From positions 1 through 24,485 of IMG/VR virus record IMGVR_UViG_3300009515_000025: a DNA stretch of 24,485 bases. One strand, given 5' to 3'. Source of the stretch: a virus. The position numbers and the translations under genes were made by a program. Shown here piece by piece: positions 6,619 through 12,489 of the stretch (its first letter is position 1; the number at the start of each line of letters is the position of its first letter). Under the pieces are notes generated by a model. That model was not told the DNA's origin. It did no database searches and was given only the letters and a program-made list of their open reading frames with translations.

Positions 6619-6627
6619 TACCGTACC
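6598..6627. promoter_or_regulatory. Tandem GTACCGTACC operator-like repeats
   Basis: Two identical GTACCGTACCA copies start at 6599 and 6618, 19 bases apart, and the first extends to GGTACCGTACC. They occupy almost all of the 50-base gap between the helicase and the next gene. The half-site matches the palindromes at 3203-3214 and 3324-3339. A related GTACCGTACT is at 310-319. Confidence 0.55.
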
Positions 6628-6648
6628 AAAACATACAAAGGAATAAAT

Positions 6649-7080
6649 ATGTGCGACCAAATTACAGTAAAAGATTTAGAAAGAGCAATTGAAATTGCTT
6701 TTGAACTTAAGAAACAACACGCAGAAGAAAAAGCAGTTGCCAGTGCCACCTATGCTGCTCTGGAGAGTCAGAAGCAAACAGTAATTGGGATGCTGGAAAC
6801 ACTTGGCAAAACGAGCTACAAATCAGACAATGGCACGTTCAGCTACAAGGAAGAATATAGTTATAGAGTACCCAAGGACCTGGCATCTAGGGACTTATTT
6901 TTTAAGCATCTAAGGGACAAAGGTATCTTTGAGGAAATGATTACTGTCAACTCTAGAACCCTTAATAGCTGGGCAAAATTAGAGGAGATAGCAGCAGAGA
7001 AAGAAGGAAATATAGATTATCAGGTTCCGGGGATAGAAAAATCTGAGCCTTCAATGAAGGCATCAATGAGGGGGAAGTAG
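6649..7080 (+). CDS. Conserved-looking phage replication-block protein, function unknown
   Basis: This 143-residue protein has a helical, probably coiled N-terminal half (5-50). A core with YKSDNGTFSYKEEYSYRVP (57-75) is followed by FFKHLRDKG (84-92) and TVNSRTLNSWAKLE (99-112). The TVNS-LN-W arrangement recalls a family of small phage proteins near recombination and replication genes whose role I cannot name. The C-terminal 30 residues are low complexity. The RBS is AAAGGAA before ATG 6649. The stop TAG overlaps the next GTG start (TAGTG). Confidence 0.65.
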   Translation: MCDQITVKDLERAIEIAFELKKQHAEEKAVASATYAALESQKQTVIGMLETLGKTSYKSDNGTFSYKEEYSYRVPKDLASRDLFFKHLRDKGIFEEMITVNSRTLNSWAKLEEIAAEKEGNIDYQVPGIEKSEPSMKASMRGK

Positions 7081-7289
7081 TGGAAGAAGTAAATAACAGG
7101 TATGTTGACAGTGAGCTACGGAAGATTACAGAGGTGAGAATTAAAGCAATTTTCAATGCCACTAGGAAAAACCGTCATTTTGACCTGTCTATGGTACACG
7201 ATATTTCTACAAGAATATCAATGAAAGACCCATTGACTCTACGTCAAGTGAAGTCCATAGAGCGTATTTATAATTCGGTGGTGGCATGA
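7080..7289 (+). CDS. Small basic protein of unknown function
   Basis: This 69-residue protein starts with GTG at 7080 inside the upstream stop, preceded by a GGGGGAAG ribosome site. It is helical and basic, with an SMVHDISTRISMKDPLTLRQ centre and a KSIERIYNSVVA end. The pattern of a helix followed by LTLRQVKSIERIY recalls short phage helical domains with a nucleic-acid or partner-binding look, but no family can be named. It overlaps the next gene by ATGA. Confidence 0.6.
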   Translation: MEEVNNRYVDSELRKITEVRIKAIFNATRKNRHFDLSMVHDISTRISMKDPLTLRQVKSIERIYNSVVA

Positions 7290-7432
7290 GTGATCAAGAA
7301 CATAATGAAAGGTACATGTGCGTAAGGTGTAGGACTATGCGAATATTTCGCTACTTTCACGAATGCTACTGGAAGAATAAAATGAGACTACTGTGCCAAG
7401 ATTGTTACTTGGAAGTGATGGAGAGGGCGTAA
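7286..7432 (+). CDS. 48-residue four-cysteine zinc-ribbon-like protein
   Basis: ATG 7286 overlaps the previous stop and the TAA overlaps the next ATG (TAATG). The product has CVRC (12-15) and CQDC (37-40) with an additional Cys27, a two-knuckle spacing typical of small zinc ribbons. The segment between the knuckles is aromatic and basic (RIFRYFHECYWKNK). Such mini zinc proteins in phages often bind nucleic acid or host polymerase, but that is family-level expectation only. Confidence 0.6.
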   Translation: MSDQEHNERYMCVRCRTMRIFRYFHECYWKNKMRLLCQDCYLEVMERA

Positions 7433-7662
7433 TGGAGCCAATAGCGATGCTTAAGGAAATTTTTGACAGATACGTTTCCGAGAATACCAAAAAGGTTGTT
7501 ACCAAAAACATATTGGATGGGAACTCTGAGGAACTAACAGAGTTACATATCTGTGCAATATTTGCAGACATTTTAGTTAGGGTTAAAAACATTGAGGAGT
7601 CACTATGTACAAAGCAAAAATCTACAATGACAAGCGAGACAAGTGGAACTCCTACGAAATAA
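7432..7662 (+). CDS. Small protein of unknown function
   Basis: This 76-residue product starts MEPIAMLKEIFDRYV. I take the ATG at 7432 rather than the longer frame from 7393, because it overlaps the upstream stop and avoids the coding sequence of the zinc-ribbon gene. The body is helical with HICAIFADILVRVKNIEES; the last 20 residues are Thr/Ser/Lys-rich and overlap the next gene by 58 bases in another frame. No family is recognised. Confidence 0.5.
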   Translation: MEPIAMLKEIFDRYVSENTKKVVTKNILDGNSEELTELHICAIFADILVRVKNIEESLCTKQKSTMTSETSGTPTK

Positions 7663-7811
7663 CATTAGACGTAGAGGGCAAAAAGTTCATAGCGTTTGGG
7701 GAGACCAAATCCGACGCGGTAGAGCGGCCCATACTGCAAATTGGGAAATTCATAGAGAAATTGAACAGAATAGATTTTCTGCCGGAAGAAGTAGAAGAGA
7801 GTCAGATTTAG
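7605..7811 (+). CDS. Small beta-rich protein of unknown function
   Basis: This 68-residue protein starts at ATG 7605 with a good GAGGAG site eight bases upstream. Its first half reads as beta strands (MYKAKIYNDKRDKWNSYEI and GKKFIAFGETKSDAVE); the second half is a helix with an acidic end (LPEEVEESQI). The strand-turn-strand plus helix with TKSDA resembles small phage domains with an ETKSDAVERAL-like pattern, function unknown. It overlaps the end of the previous gene. Confidence 0.6.
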   Translation: MYKAKIYNDKRDKWNSYEITLDVEGKKFIAFGETKSDAVERPILQIGKFIEKLNRIDFLPEEVEESQI

Positions 7812-7819
7812 GAGTAAGT

Positions 7820-8146
7820 ATGGAAGTGATAGTAAAAGAAAATCCAAATCATCTGGAGATGGTGGGGAAATCGTTTAACGTGACAGGTGAGAGTGAAGAT
7901 TGGTATTACCTAGATAATAATGATGTTACGGTAAATATCGAGAAAAAATATTGCGAGAAAGTGGAGGAGGAACGCGCCTTTATTCTAAGCTTAGAGTTGG
8001 AATTTTTGAACATTCACATGACTAGCTTACTAGATGTTGCAAAAAAGTGGGACAGGCCAAGCTGGCGGGAAGCGTTTTTTGTTGAGCATCTGGAAGAGGC
8101 CATGAAAAAATTAGACAAAATTAGAGAGAAGCACCCAGTGAACTAA
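7820..8146 (+). CDS. Small acidic protein of unknown function
   Basis: This 108-residue protein starts at ATG 7820 after AGGAG; the earlier in-frame start at 7643 would lie on top of the preceding gene. The N-terminus looks like an SH3-like or KOW-like beta segment (VGKSFNVTGESEDWYYLD). The C-terminal half is a long charged helix (HLEEAMKKLDKIREKH). There are no catalytic motifs. It closes the mini-gene run before an 82-base gap. Confidence 0.6.
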   Translation: MEVIVKENPNHLEMVGKSFNVTGESEDWYYLDNNDVTVNIEKKYCEKVEEERAFILSLELEFLNIHMTSLLDVAKKWDRPSWREAFFVEHLEEAMKKLDKIREKHPVN

Positions 8147-8157
8147 CGCTCACTGGG
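8134..8157 (+). terminator. Perfect 8-base-pair hairpin at gene end
   Basis: CCCAGTGA (8134-8141) pairs with TCACTGGG (8150-8157) around an eight-base loop that contains the stop codon of the 7820-8146 gene. It lacks a strong T-run, so it may be a weak terminator or an mRNA-stabilising 3' structure. The following gap to 8228 has AT-rich TATGAT (8190) and TATAAC (8204) stretches but no convincing -35, so I do not call a promoter there. Confidence 0.35.
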
Positions 8158-8228
8158 ATTCCTAGTGTCGGGTAATATGCCTGCTGGCGTATGATCCTAC
8201 TAGTATAACACAGAAACAAGGAGCAAGA

Positions 8229-8942
8229 ATGAAAGAAATGGTAGAAACAGGAAGTAAAGAGGTAGCAGCACCAATTGCCGACTTTGGTTTTGCCGATGAC
8301 CTCACGGCCGATGACCTGCAAATAGGTAGAATTGCAGTGGCACAGGCAATGTCGGAGAGTACTAAGAATGAGGTGACTAAGATTGGGGACATCTACAACA
8401 CAGCCACGTTGGAAGTGCTGGGGTCCAAGGATAAAAAACCCGTGGAGTTTATACCCGTGTATCTCAAGAAATATTGGGTACATAAGGATGGGGACAACTA
8501 CCTAGGCACAACTGAGTTTATCCACAAAGATCAATTCCCATTTGAGGAGGGGCCTAAGAAAAACTATGTTACATACAGTTTCTTTGTGCTATTGACAGCA
8601 GAGATGAAAGATGGGGTTGCAATGCCGTACCAGCTAGTGCTACAGTCTAGTGGGTTATCGGCAGCTAGGAAGATAAACGCATTCGCAGCTAAGCTAAAAC
8701 GAATGAAGAAAGCACCTTGGGCCAGAACCTACCTGCTTACAGCGGTACACTCTACTAAGGAAAAATACTCTTGGTGGAAGCCAGATGTGACAGTGGGCAG
8801 GGATACTTCAGCTAGTGAAATAGCAGACAGTGTGGATTGGGCACAGCAATTGAAAGGACAAGAACATTTAATTAAGCAGAGTATACAAGATACAGCTAAG
8901 GAAACACAACCGGAATATGTAAGTGAAGAGACAGATTTCTAA
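8229..8942 (+). CDS. Probable single-stranded-DNA-binding or replication accessory protein
   Basis: This 237-residue protein has an AAGGAG site before ATG 8229. It contains KIGDIYNTATLEVLGSKDKK (52-71) and FIPVYLKKYWVHKDG, a pattern I associate with phage proteins encoded beside recombination and replication genes. It ends in an acidic tail closing with an aromatic residue (SEETDF), as in T7 gp2.5-type and bacterial SSBs, where the tail docks polymerase and primase. Position just before the polymerase fits. No OB-fold was verified, so function is an inference. Confidence 0.45.
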   Translation: MKEMVETGSKEVAAPIADFGFADDLTADDLQIGRIAVAQAMSESTKNEVTKIGDIYNTATLEVLGSKDKKPVEFIPVYLKKYWVHKDGDNYLGTTEFIHKDQFPFEEGPKKNYVTYSFFVLLTAEMKDGVAMPYQLVLQSSGLSAARKINAFAAKLKRMKKAPWARTYLLTAVHSTKEKYSWWKPDVTVGRDTSASEIADSVDWAQQLKGQEHLIKQSIQDTAKETQPEYVSEETDF

Positions 8943-8956
8943 ATAAGGAGCTTATC

Positions 8957-9214
8957 ATGTCTACAACAACAACTGCGACCAAAACGGTTGCAAAAACCGC
9001 AACAAAAACTGATTCCAAGAAAACCAACGGGCGTGTCTACACTTATGTAGAGCCCAAAGTAAAAAAGTGGTTAACTGACCAAGTGAAGGCCGCTCAAAAA
9101 AACGGTGAGCGTACTGCCAGTGTGTCTAAGCTTGTAAGTGCCGCGATTCAAGAGAAGTACAATCGTGCCAAGTCTGCGGTAAACCGCAAGACCAAGACTG
9201 TTAAAGCAGCATAA
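8957..9214 (+). CDS. Ribbon-helix-helix-like DNA-binding protein
   Basis: This 85-residue, very basic protein has an N-terminal Thr/Lys-rich tail (1-24). RVYTYVEPKVKKWLTDQVKA (26-45) and a second helix (56-71, SVSKLVSAAIQEKYNR) follow in the strand-helix-helix order of CopG/Arc-type domains. The C-terminus is Lys-rich. A strong AAGGAG site and the intrinsic terminator just downstream suggest high expression. It could be the regulator that binds the GTACC palindromes, or an abundant nucleoid-like DNA-coating protein; nothing in the sequence decides. Confidence 0.55.
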   Translation: MSTTTTATKTVAKTATKTDSKKTNGRVYTYVEPKVKKWLTDQVKAAQKNGERTASVSKLVSAAIQEKYNRAKSAVNRKTKTVKAA

Positions 9215-9224
9215 CCAACTCCGG

Positions 9225-9246
9225 CCCCCCGTAAGGGGGGTTTTTT
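9225..9246 (+). terminator. Strong intrinsic terminator
   Basis: CCCCCC (9225-9230), loop GTAA, GGGGGG (9235-9240) and T6 (9241-9246) form a textbook rho-independent terminator, 10 bases after the stop of the RHH-like gene. The next gene starts 14 bases later with no promoter of its own that I can see, so polymerase expression may depend on read-through or antitermination. Confidence 0.9.
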
Positions 9247-9259
9247 CACAGAGGTATTT

Positions 9260-9433
9260 ATGATTAAGTACAAAGTTTTTTGTACAATGGACCCTATACC
9301 CTTAGAGAAAGAGTTAAATGAATTTGTTCAAAAGATCCTTGCACAAGGCTGCGATAAAGACACCATCTTTGTAGACTATGTTGTAAGTGACAGACGCATC
9401 TACGCATTTATGGAGTACCACGAAGAGGGATAA
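9260..9433 (+). CDS. 57-residue protein upstream of the polymerase
   Basis: ATG 9260 follows GAGG. The product begins MIKYKVFCTMDPIPLEKEL and runs to a short acidic end. A beta-alpha-beta pattern (YKVFCTM, helix LEKELNEFVQKILAQG, DTIFVDYVV) suggests a compact ferredoxin-like fold. The TAA stop lies one base before the polymerase ATG and its GAAGAGGGA end serves as the ribosome site for it, so the two are coupled. Function unknown. Confidence 0.65.
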   Translation: MIKYKVFCTMDPIPLEKELNEFVQKILAQGCDKDTIFVDYVVSDRRIYAFMEYHEEG

Positions 9434-9434
9434 A

Positions 9435-11255
9435 ATGCTGGTTTTAAAGGATACATTAAATAAGGTAATCACACACATAAACAACCAAACTGAAATTGCA
9501 TTAGATTGTGAGACTACAGGTAAGTACCCCTACAACGGGGACCGCCTCTTCTCCTTTGCAATTGCAACCAAGAAAGATGCCTTCTATTTCAACTTTCGCA
9601 CCGAGGGTCTGGAGGTGCAGGCCGAAATGGAAGACACCTTTCTGGATCGATCTCTTATACCTGAGATATTACCAGATTTCAGGAAAATAATATATATCCA
9701 CAATGCCAAGTTTGATTGGGCCATGGTGGAGAGAGAAGGCATGAACATTGCCAATGCCAAAATTATATGCACCCAAGTTGGGGCCCGCATAGATTTTAAT
9801 GACCACATGAAGCTTTCCCTAGACTACCTAGGGGAGAAAATTGGGTACCCAAAATCAGATGCTGTAAAGGAGTATTGTAACAAAAATAAACTTTTTGAGT
9901 ATGTACACCGGCCAGGCAAGAAAAAGAGGGAAAAGAAATATTTCTTTTACAAGGTACCTCTGGAAGTGGTCCAACCTTATGCGGAGCTAGATGCACGCAT
10001 ATGTTTACACCTAGGTCAAGGACAACTCAAAAATATTCACAAACAAGTTACCCTTACACCACACACAATACCTAAGCTAGATCAGGTTTTAAATAATGAA
10101 CGGAAACTGACAAAAGTTCTGTACAGAATGGAAAAACGAGGGGTGAAAATCGACAAAAATTTTGTCATGGATGCCTACAACTATGAGAAAGATCAAGTCG
10201 ATATCTGCATGAGAAAATTCAATAAAGCAACAGGCCGTGAATTTAAAGACTCTAATAAACTATTTTCCGAGGTGTTTACAGAAATTGGGGAGGTCTATCC
10301 TACCACTGCCAAAGGAAACCCTTCCTTCACGGACTCGGCATTGTCAAAAATGACTTCCCCAATGGCAGGCCTAATTCGGCGGTACCGGAAACATGCAACT
10401 AGGGCCGGAACTTATGAGAGTCTTCTTTACTTTGCCGATGATGAAGACGTGCTCCATGCTTCTGCCAAACAAGCTGGAACAGTGACAGGCAGAATGTCTT
10501 ACTCAAACCCACCTATGCAGTGTATGGAGAAAGTGGAGTCAGACGACCCTGCTTATGGTGACAAATTTTTAATTAGAAGAGCCTTTATTCCCCGCCCAGG
10601 GTACAAGCTTTTCATGCTGGATTTTGACCAATTTGAATACCGTATGATGCTAAATTATGCAGAGGAAATGGACCTCATAAAGAAAATAAATGAAGGTTTA
10701 GATGTCCACTCTGCAACTGGGGAAATGGTGGGGGTGTCGCGCAGCCATGCTAAGACAGTAAATTTTTCCTTACTCTATGGATCAGGAATCGAGGCACTTG
10801 CAGCATCTCTTGGGTTGGACTTAATGGCAGCTAGGGCCACCAGGGATAATTACTTTAGTACGCTACCCAATGTGGGGAAGTTAATTAAGCGGCTACATAA
10901 GCAGGTTTCATTTAGGGGTTACATTACCAATTGGTTTGGTCGAAAGTATACGATGGAACCTAAATTTGCCTATAAGGCACCCAACTATTTAATTCAGGGT
11001 GGCACAGCCGATTGGATTAAGTTGGCAATGGTAAATATAGATACCCTGTTGAAGAATTACAAAAGCGCCATGCTGTTGCAAGTGCACGATGAATTGTTAT
11101 TTGAAATCCATGAGAGTGAGGAACACTTAGTGCCAATTATAAAAAACATGATGGAGAATGTCACAGATGAACACCCACATGTTCACTTAAAGTATACGGT
11201 AGGTGTTGATTGCAGTGCCAAGTCTTGGCAGGATAAGCAGGAGTGGAAGCAATGA
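9435..11255 (+). CDS. Family A DNA polymerase with 3'-5' exonuclease
   Basis: This 606-residue replicative polymerase carries an N-terminal proofreading domain: DCE (D24, E26), HNAKFDW with D94, and YAELD (Y182, D186). The polymerase motifs are intact: TGRMSYSNPPMQ (351-362), motif A LDFDQFEYR (D396, E401, R403), O-helix R436, K440, F444 and Y448 in HAKTVNFSLLYG, YLIQGGTADWIKLAM, and motif C HDE (551-553). No 5'-3' nuclease domain is present, as in T7-like enzymes. The residue equivalent to E. coli F762 is Phe (F444). The start at 9435 is chosen for its GAGGGA site; the longer frame from 9387 would overlap the previous gene. Confidence 0.95.
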   Translation: MLVLKDTLNKVITHINNQTEIALDCETTGKYPYNGDRLFSFAIATKKDAFYFNFRTEGLEVQAEMEDTFLDRSLIPEILPDFRKIIYIHNAKFDWAMVEREGMNIANAKIICTQVGARIDFNDHMKLSLDYLGEKIGYPKSDAVKEYCNKNKLFEYVHRPGKKKREKKYFFYKVPLEVVQPYAELDARICLHLGQGQLKNIHKQVTLTPHTIPKLDQVLNNERKLTKVLYRMEKRGVKIDKNFVMDAYNYEKDQVDICMRKFNKATGREFKDSNKLFSEVFTEIGEVYPTTAKGNPSFTDSALSKMTSPMAGLIRRYRKHATRAGTYESLLYFADDEDVLHASAKQAGTVTGRMSYSNPPMQCMEKVESDDPAYGDKFLIRRAFIPRPGYKLFMLDFDQFEYRMMLNYAEEMDLIKKINEGLDVHSATGEMVGVSRSHAKTVNFSLLYGSGIEALAASLGLDLMAARATRDNYFSTLPNVGKLIKRLHKQVSFRGYITNWFGRKYTMEPKFAYKAPNYLIQGGTADWIKLAMVNIDTLLKNYKSAMLLQVHDELLFEIHESEEHLVPIIKNMMENVTDEHPHVHLKYTVGVDCSAKSWQDKQEWKQ

Positions 11256-11365
11256 GTTTTTGGCAATGGTTGAAGCGATTTTTTAACGATGAAATCTTTC
11301 TATTAGCAGTAGTTATATTTCTACTGATAATTATAATTCAGATTTATACAGAAGGAAACACATGA
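11252..11365 (+). CDS. Small membrane protein (37 aa)
   Basis: ATG 11252 overlaps the polymerase stop (ATGA) and the stop overlaps the next start. The product has an amphipathic basic N-terminus (SFWQWLKRFFND) and a hydrophobic helix at about 15-30 (IFLLAVVIFLLIIIIQ). A single-span phage peptide with an N-terminal amphipathic helix could anchor a replication complex or affect the host membrane; unknown. Confidence 0.6.
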   Translation: MSFWQWLKRFFNDEIFLLAVVIFLLIIIIQIYTEGNT

Positions 11366-11643
11366 TGTACAAGCAGTATTTGAACAAACTAGACGATGCA
11401 CCAACACCGGAATATACGAAGTTGAATTACTGGCGTGGTGAGATTACCAAATGGGTATCAGCGCCACCAGTTCAGCAGAGAGTAGGGTTACAGCATTTTG
11501 GCGTGTATCTTGTAGATGCACTTGGGGAAATAATAGAGCGATTGGAGAGGTTGGAGCGTGAACAAATCTCAACTAAAACTAGTGAAGGAAAGTCTCTTGC
11601 GTTTGAACAAAATTGTAGTTCGCTGGAAGGTAGAGAACTATGA
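11362..11643 (+). CDS. Small helical protein of unknown function
   Basis: This 93-residue product starts at ATGATG 11362 after AAGGAAA. It has LNYWRGEITKWVSAPPVQQR (22-41) and a helical end with LGEIIERLERLEREQ (about 54-68). The last 25 residues lie over the next gene's start in another frame and look non-protein-like. No known family. Confidence 0.55.
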   Translation: MMYKQYLNKLDDAPTPEYTKLNYWRGEITKWVSAPPVQQRVGLQHFGVYLVDALGEIIERLERLEREQISTKTSEGKSLAFEQNCSSLEGREL

Positions 11644-11917
11644 TGTTATCGGATACAATGAAATTGGCCGGGCACTAAAAGACATCTATAATATATTGGG
11701 GGTACTAGTTGAAACCAGAAACGAAATTCAGGAATCGGGTAGCCCCGAAACTAAAGAAAATAGCTGGTTTCTTCGAGAGCATACAGCAGCAAAGCATTCG
11801 GGGTACTCCGGATATAATAGGGTGTATAAAAGGTACGTTCGTTGCACTGGAGCTAAAGGCGTCCAAGAATTCGAACGTTACGAGAAAGCAGCTAGAAAAA
11901 CTAAAAAAGATAAGTGA
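11558..11917 (+). CDS. Overlapping small protein of unknown function
   Basis: GTG 11558 opens a 119-residue frame whose first 53 residues look like a real compact helical protein (MNKSQLKLVKESLLRLNKIV, then GRALKDIYNILGVLVETRN). From 11709 on it lies in a second frame of the nuclease gene and reads as low-quality sequence (HSGYSGYNRVYKRYVRC). Either the protein is real with a 209-base overlap, or a frame change near 11700 joins it to the nuclease. The 86-base overlap with the upstream gene is also unusual. Confidence 0.45.
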   Translation: MNKSQLKLVKESLLRLNKIVVRWKVENYDVIGYNEIGRALKDIYNILGVLVETRNEIQESGSPETKENSWFLREHTAAKHSGYSGYNRVYKRYVRCTGAKGVQEFERYEKAARKTKKDK

Positions 11918-12086
11918 CTCTGAGGGTGCAGCTTTGCTAGTGTATCCTGAGAACTGGCAGGAATGCTACCAATTTTTACTAGACCTTGAAGGGGGTAAAC
12001 GTGATCAAATTAAAGAACGGCGACTTATTCAGTCCTGGCTTCAACGCTGCCATCCAGGCCCTAATGCGGATGAAGATGGGTGTTAA
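11709..12086 (+). CDS. VRR-NUC-like nuclease (PD-(D/E)XK fold)
   Basis: This 125-residue nuclease shows GTPDIIG with catalytic D35, followed by FVALELKAS with E48 and K50, the PD-(D/E)XK signature in the VRR-NUC arrangement. E4 near the start may be the helix-1 acid. Such small phage enzymes are thought to cut branched DNA or flaps. It starts with TTG, after GGGGG. Residues from about 98 lie over the next gene's start and are likely a tail without conserved function. Exact substrate is not derivable. Confidence 0.7.
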   Translation: MKPETKFRNRVAPKLKKIAGFFESIQQQSIRGTPDIIGCIKGTFVALELKASKNSNVTRKQLEKLKKISDSEGAALLVYPENWQECYQFLLDLEGGKRDQIKERRLIQSWLQRCHPGPNADEDGC

Positions 12087-12489
12087 GGTAGGTTTTCACA
12101 TTGGCACTATCTTTAACAAGATGGACAAATTGCGTAAGCAGGCCGCTCCTGAGTATGACAAGCTTTTGAAGGACCACTTTAAGCAGGATGAGAAAGGTAA
12201 TTTCATGCCTGTAAAGGATGAAAAGGGTCTACCTGTTGGCAATGGTGATCGCTTCCATCTAAAAAGTGAGGCACCAGATGCTCAGGAAAAATTCAATAAA
12301 GAGCGTGATGAATTCATGGATATTGACGTAGAAATTACCCGCAGAAAAGTTAAAGTTTCTGAGTTGGTAGATCGAGAAGGTAAAGAACTTCAGATTGAGC
12401 CAGGGGTACTGGCAGACCTATGTGACATGCTGGATGAAGAAACCGACAACCAACTTGAGTTGCCACTGCCACTAAAGAAAGTTAAGTAA
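12001..12489 (+). CDS. Phage protein of unknown function (DUF1617-like pattern)
   Basis: This 162-residue protein starts at GTG 12001 with AAGGGGG eight bases upstream; an alternative TTG is at 11986. The N-terminal MIKLKNGDLFSPGFNAAIQA followed by a helix KMDKLRKQAAPEYDKLLKDH recalls DUF1617-type phage proteins, from memory. The C-terminus is acidic, then Pro/Leu/Lys-rich. It is the last rightward gene; its TAA (12487-12489) abuts the leftward stop. Confidence 0.6.
   Translation: MIKLKNGDLFSPGFNAAIQALMRMKMGVKVGFHIGTIFNKMDKLRKQAAPEYDKLLKDHFKQDEKGNFMPVKDEKGLPVGNGDRFHLKSEAPDAQEKFNKERDEFMDIDVEITRRKVKVSELVDREGKELQIEPGVLADLCDMLDEETDNQLELPLPLKKVK

Noticed and set aside
8160-8228. Promoter upstream of the possible SSB gene
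   Set aside because: TATGAT and TATAAC are present but no -35-like hexamer lies 16-18 bases upstream.
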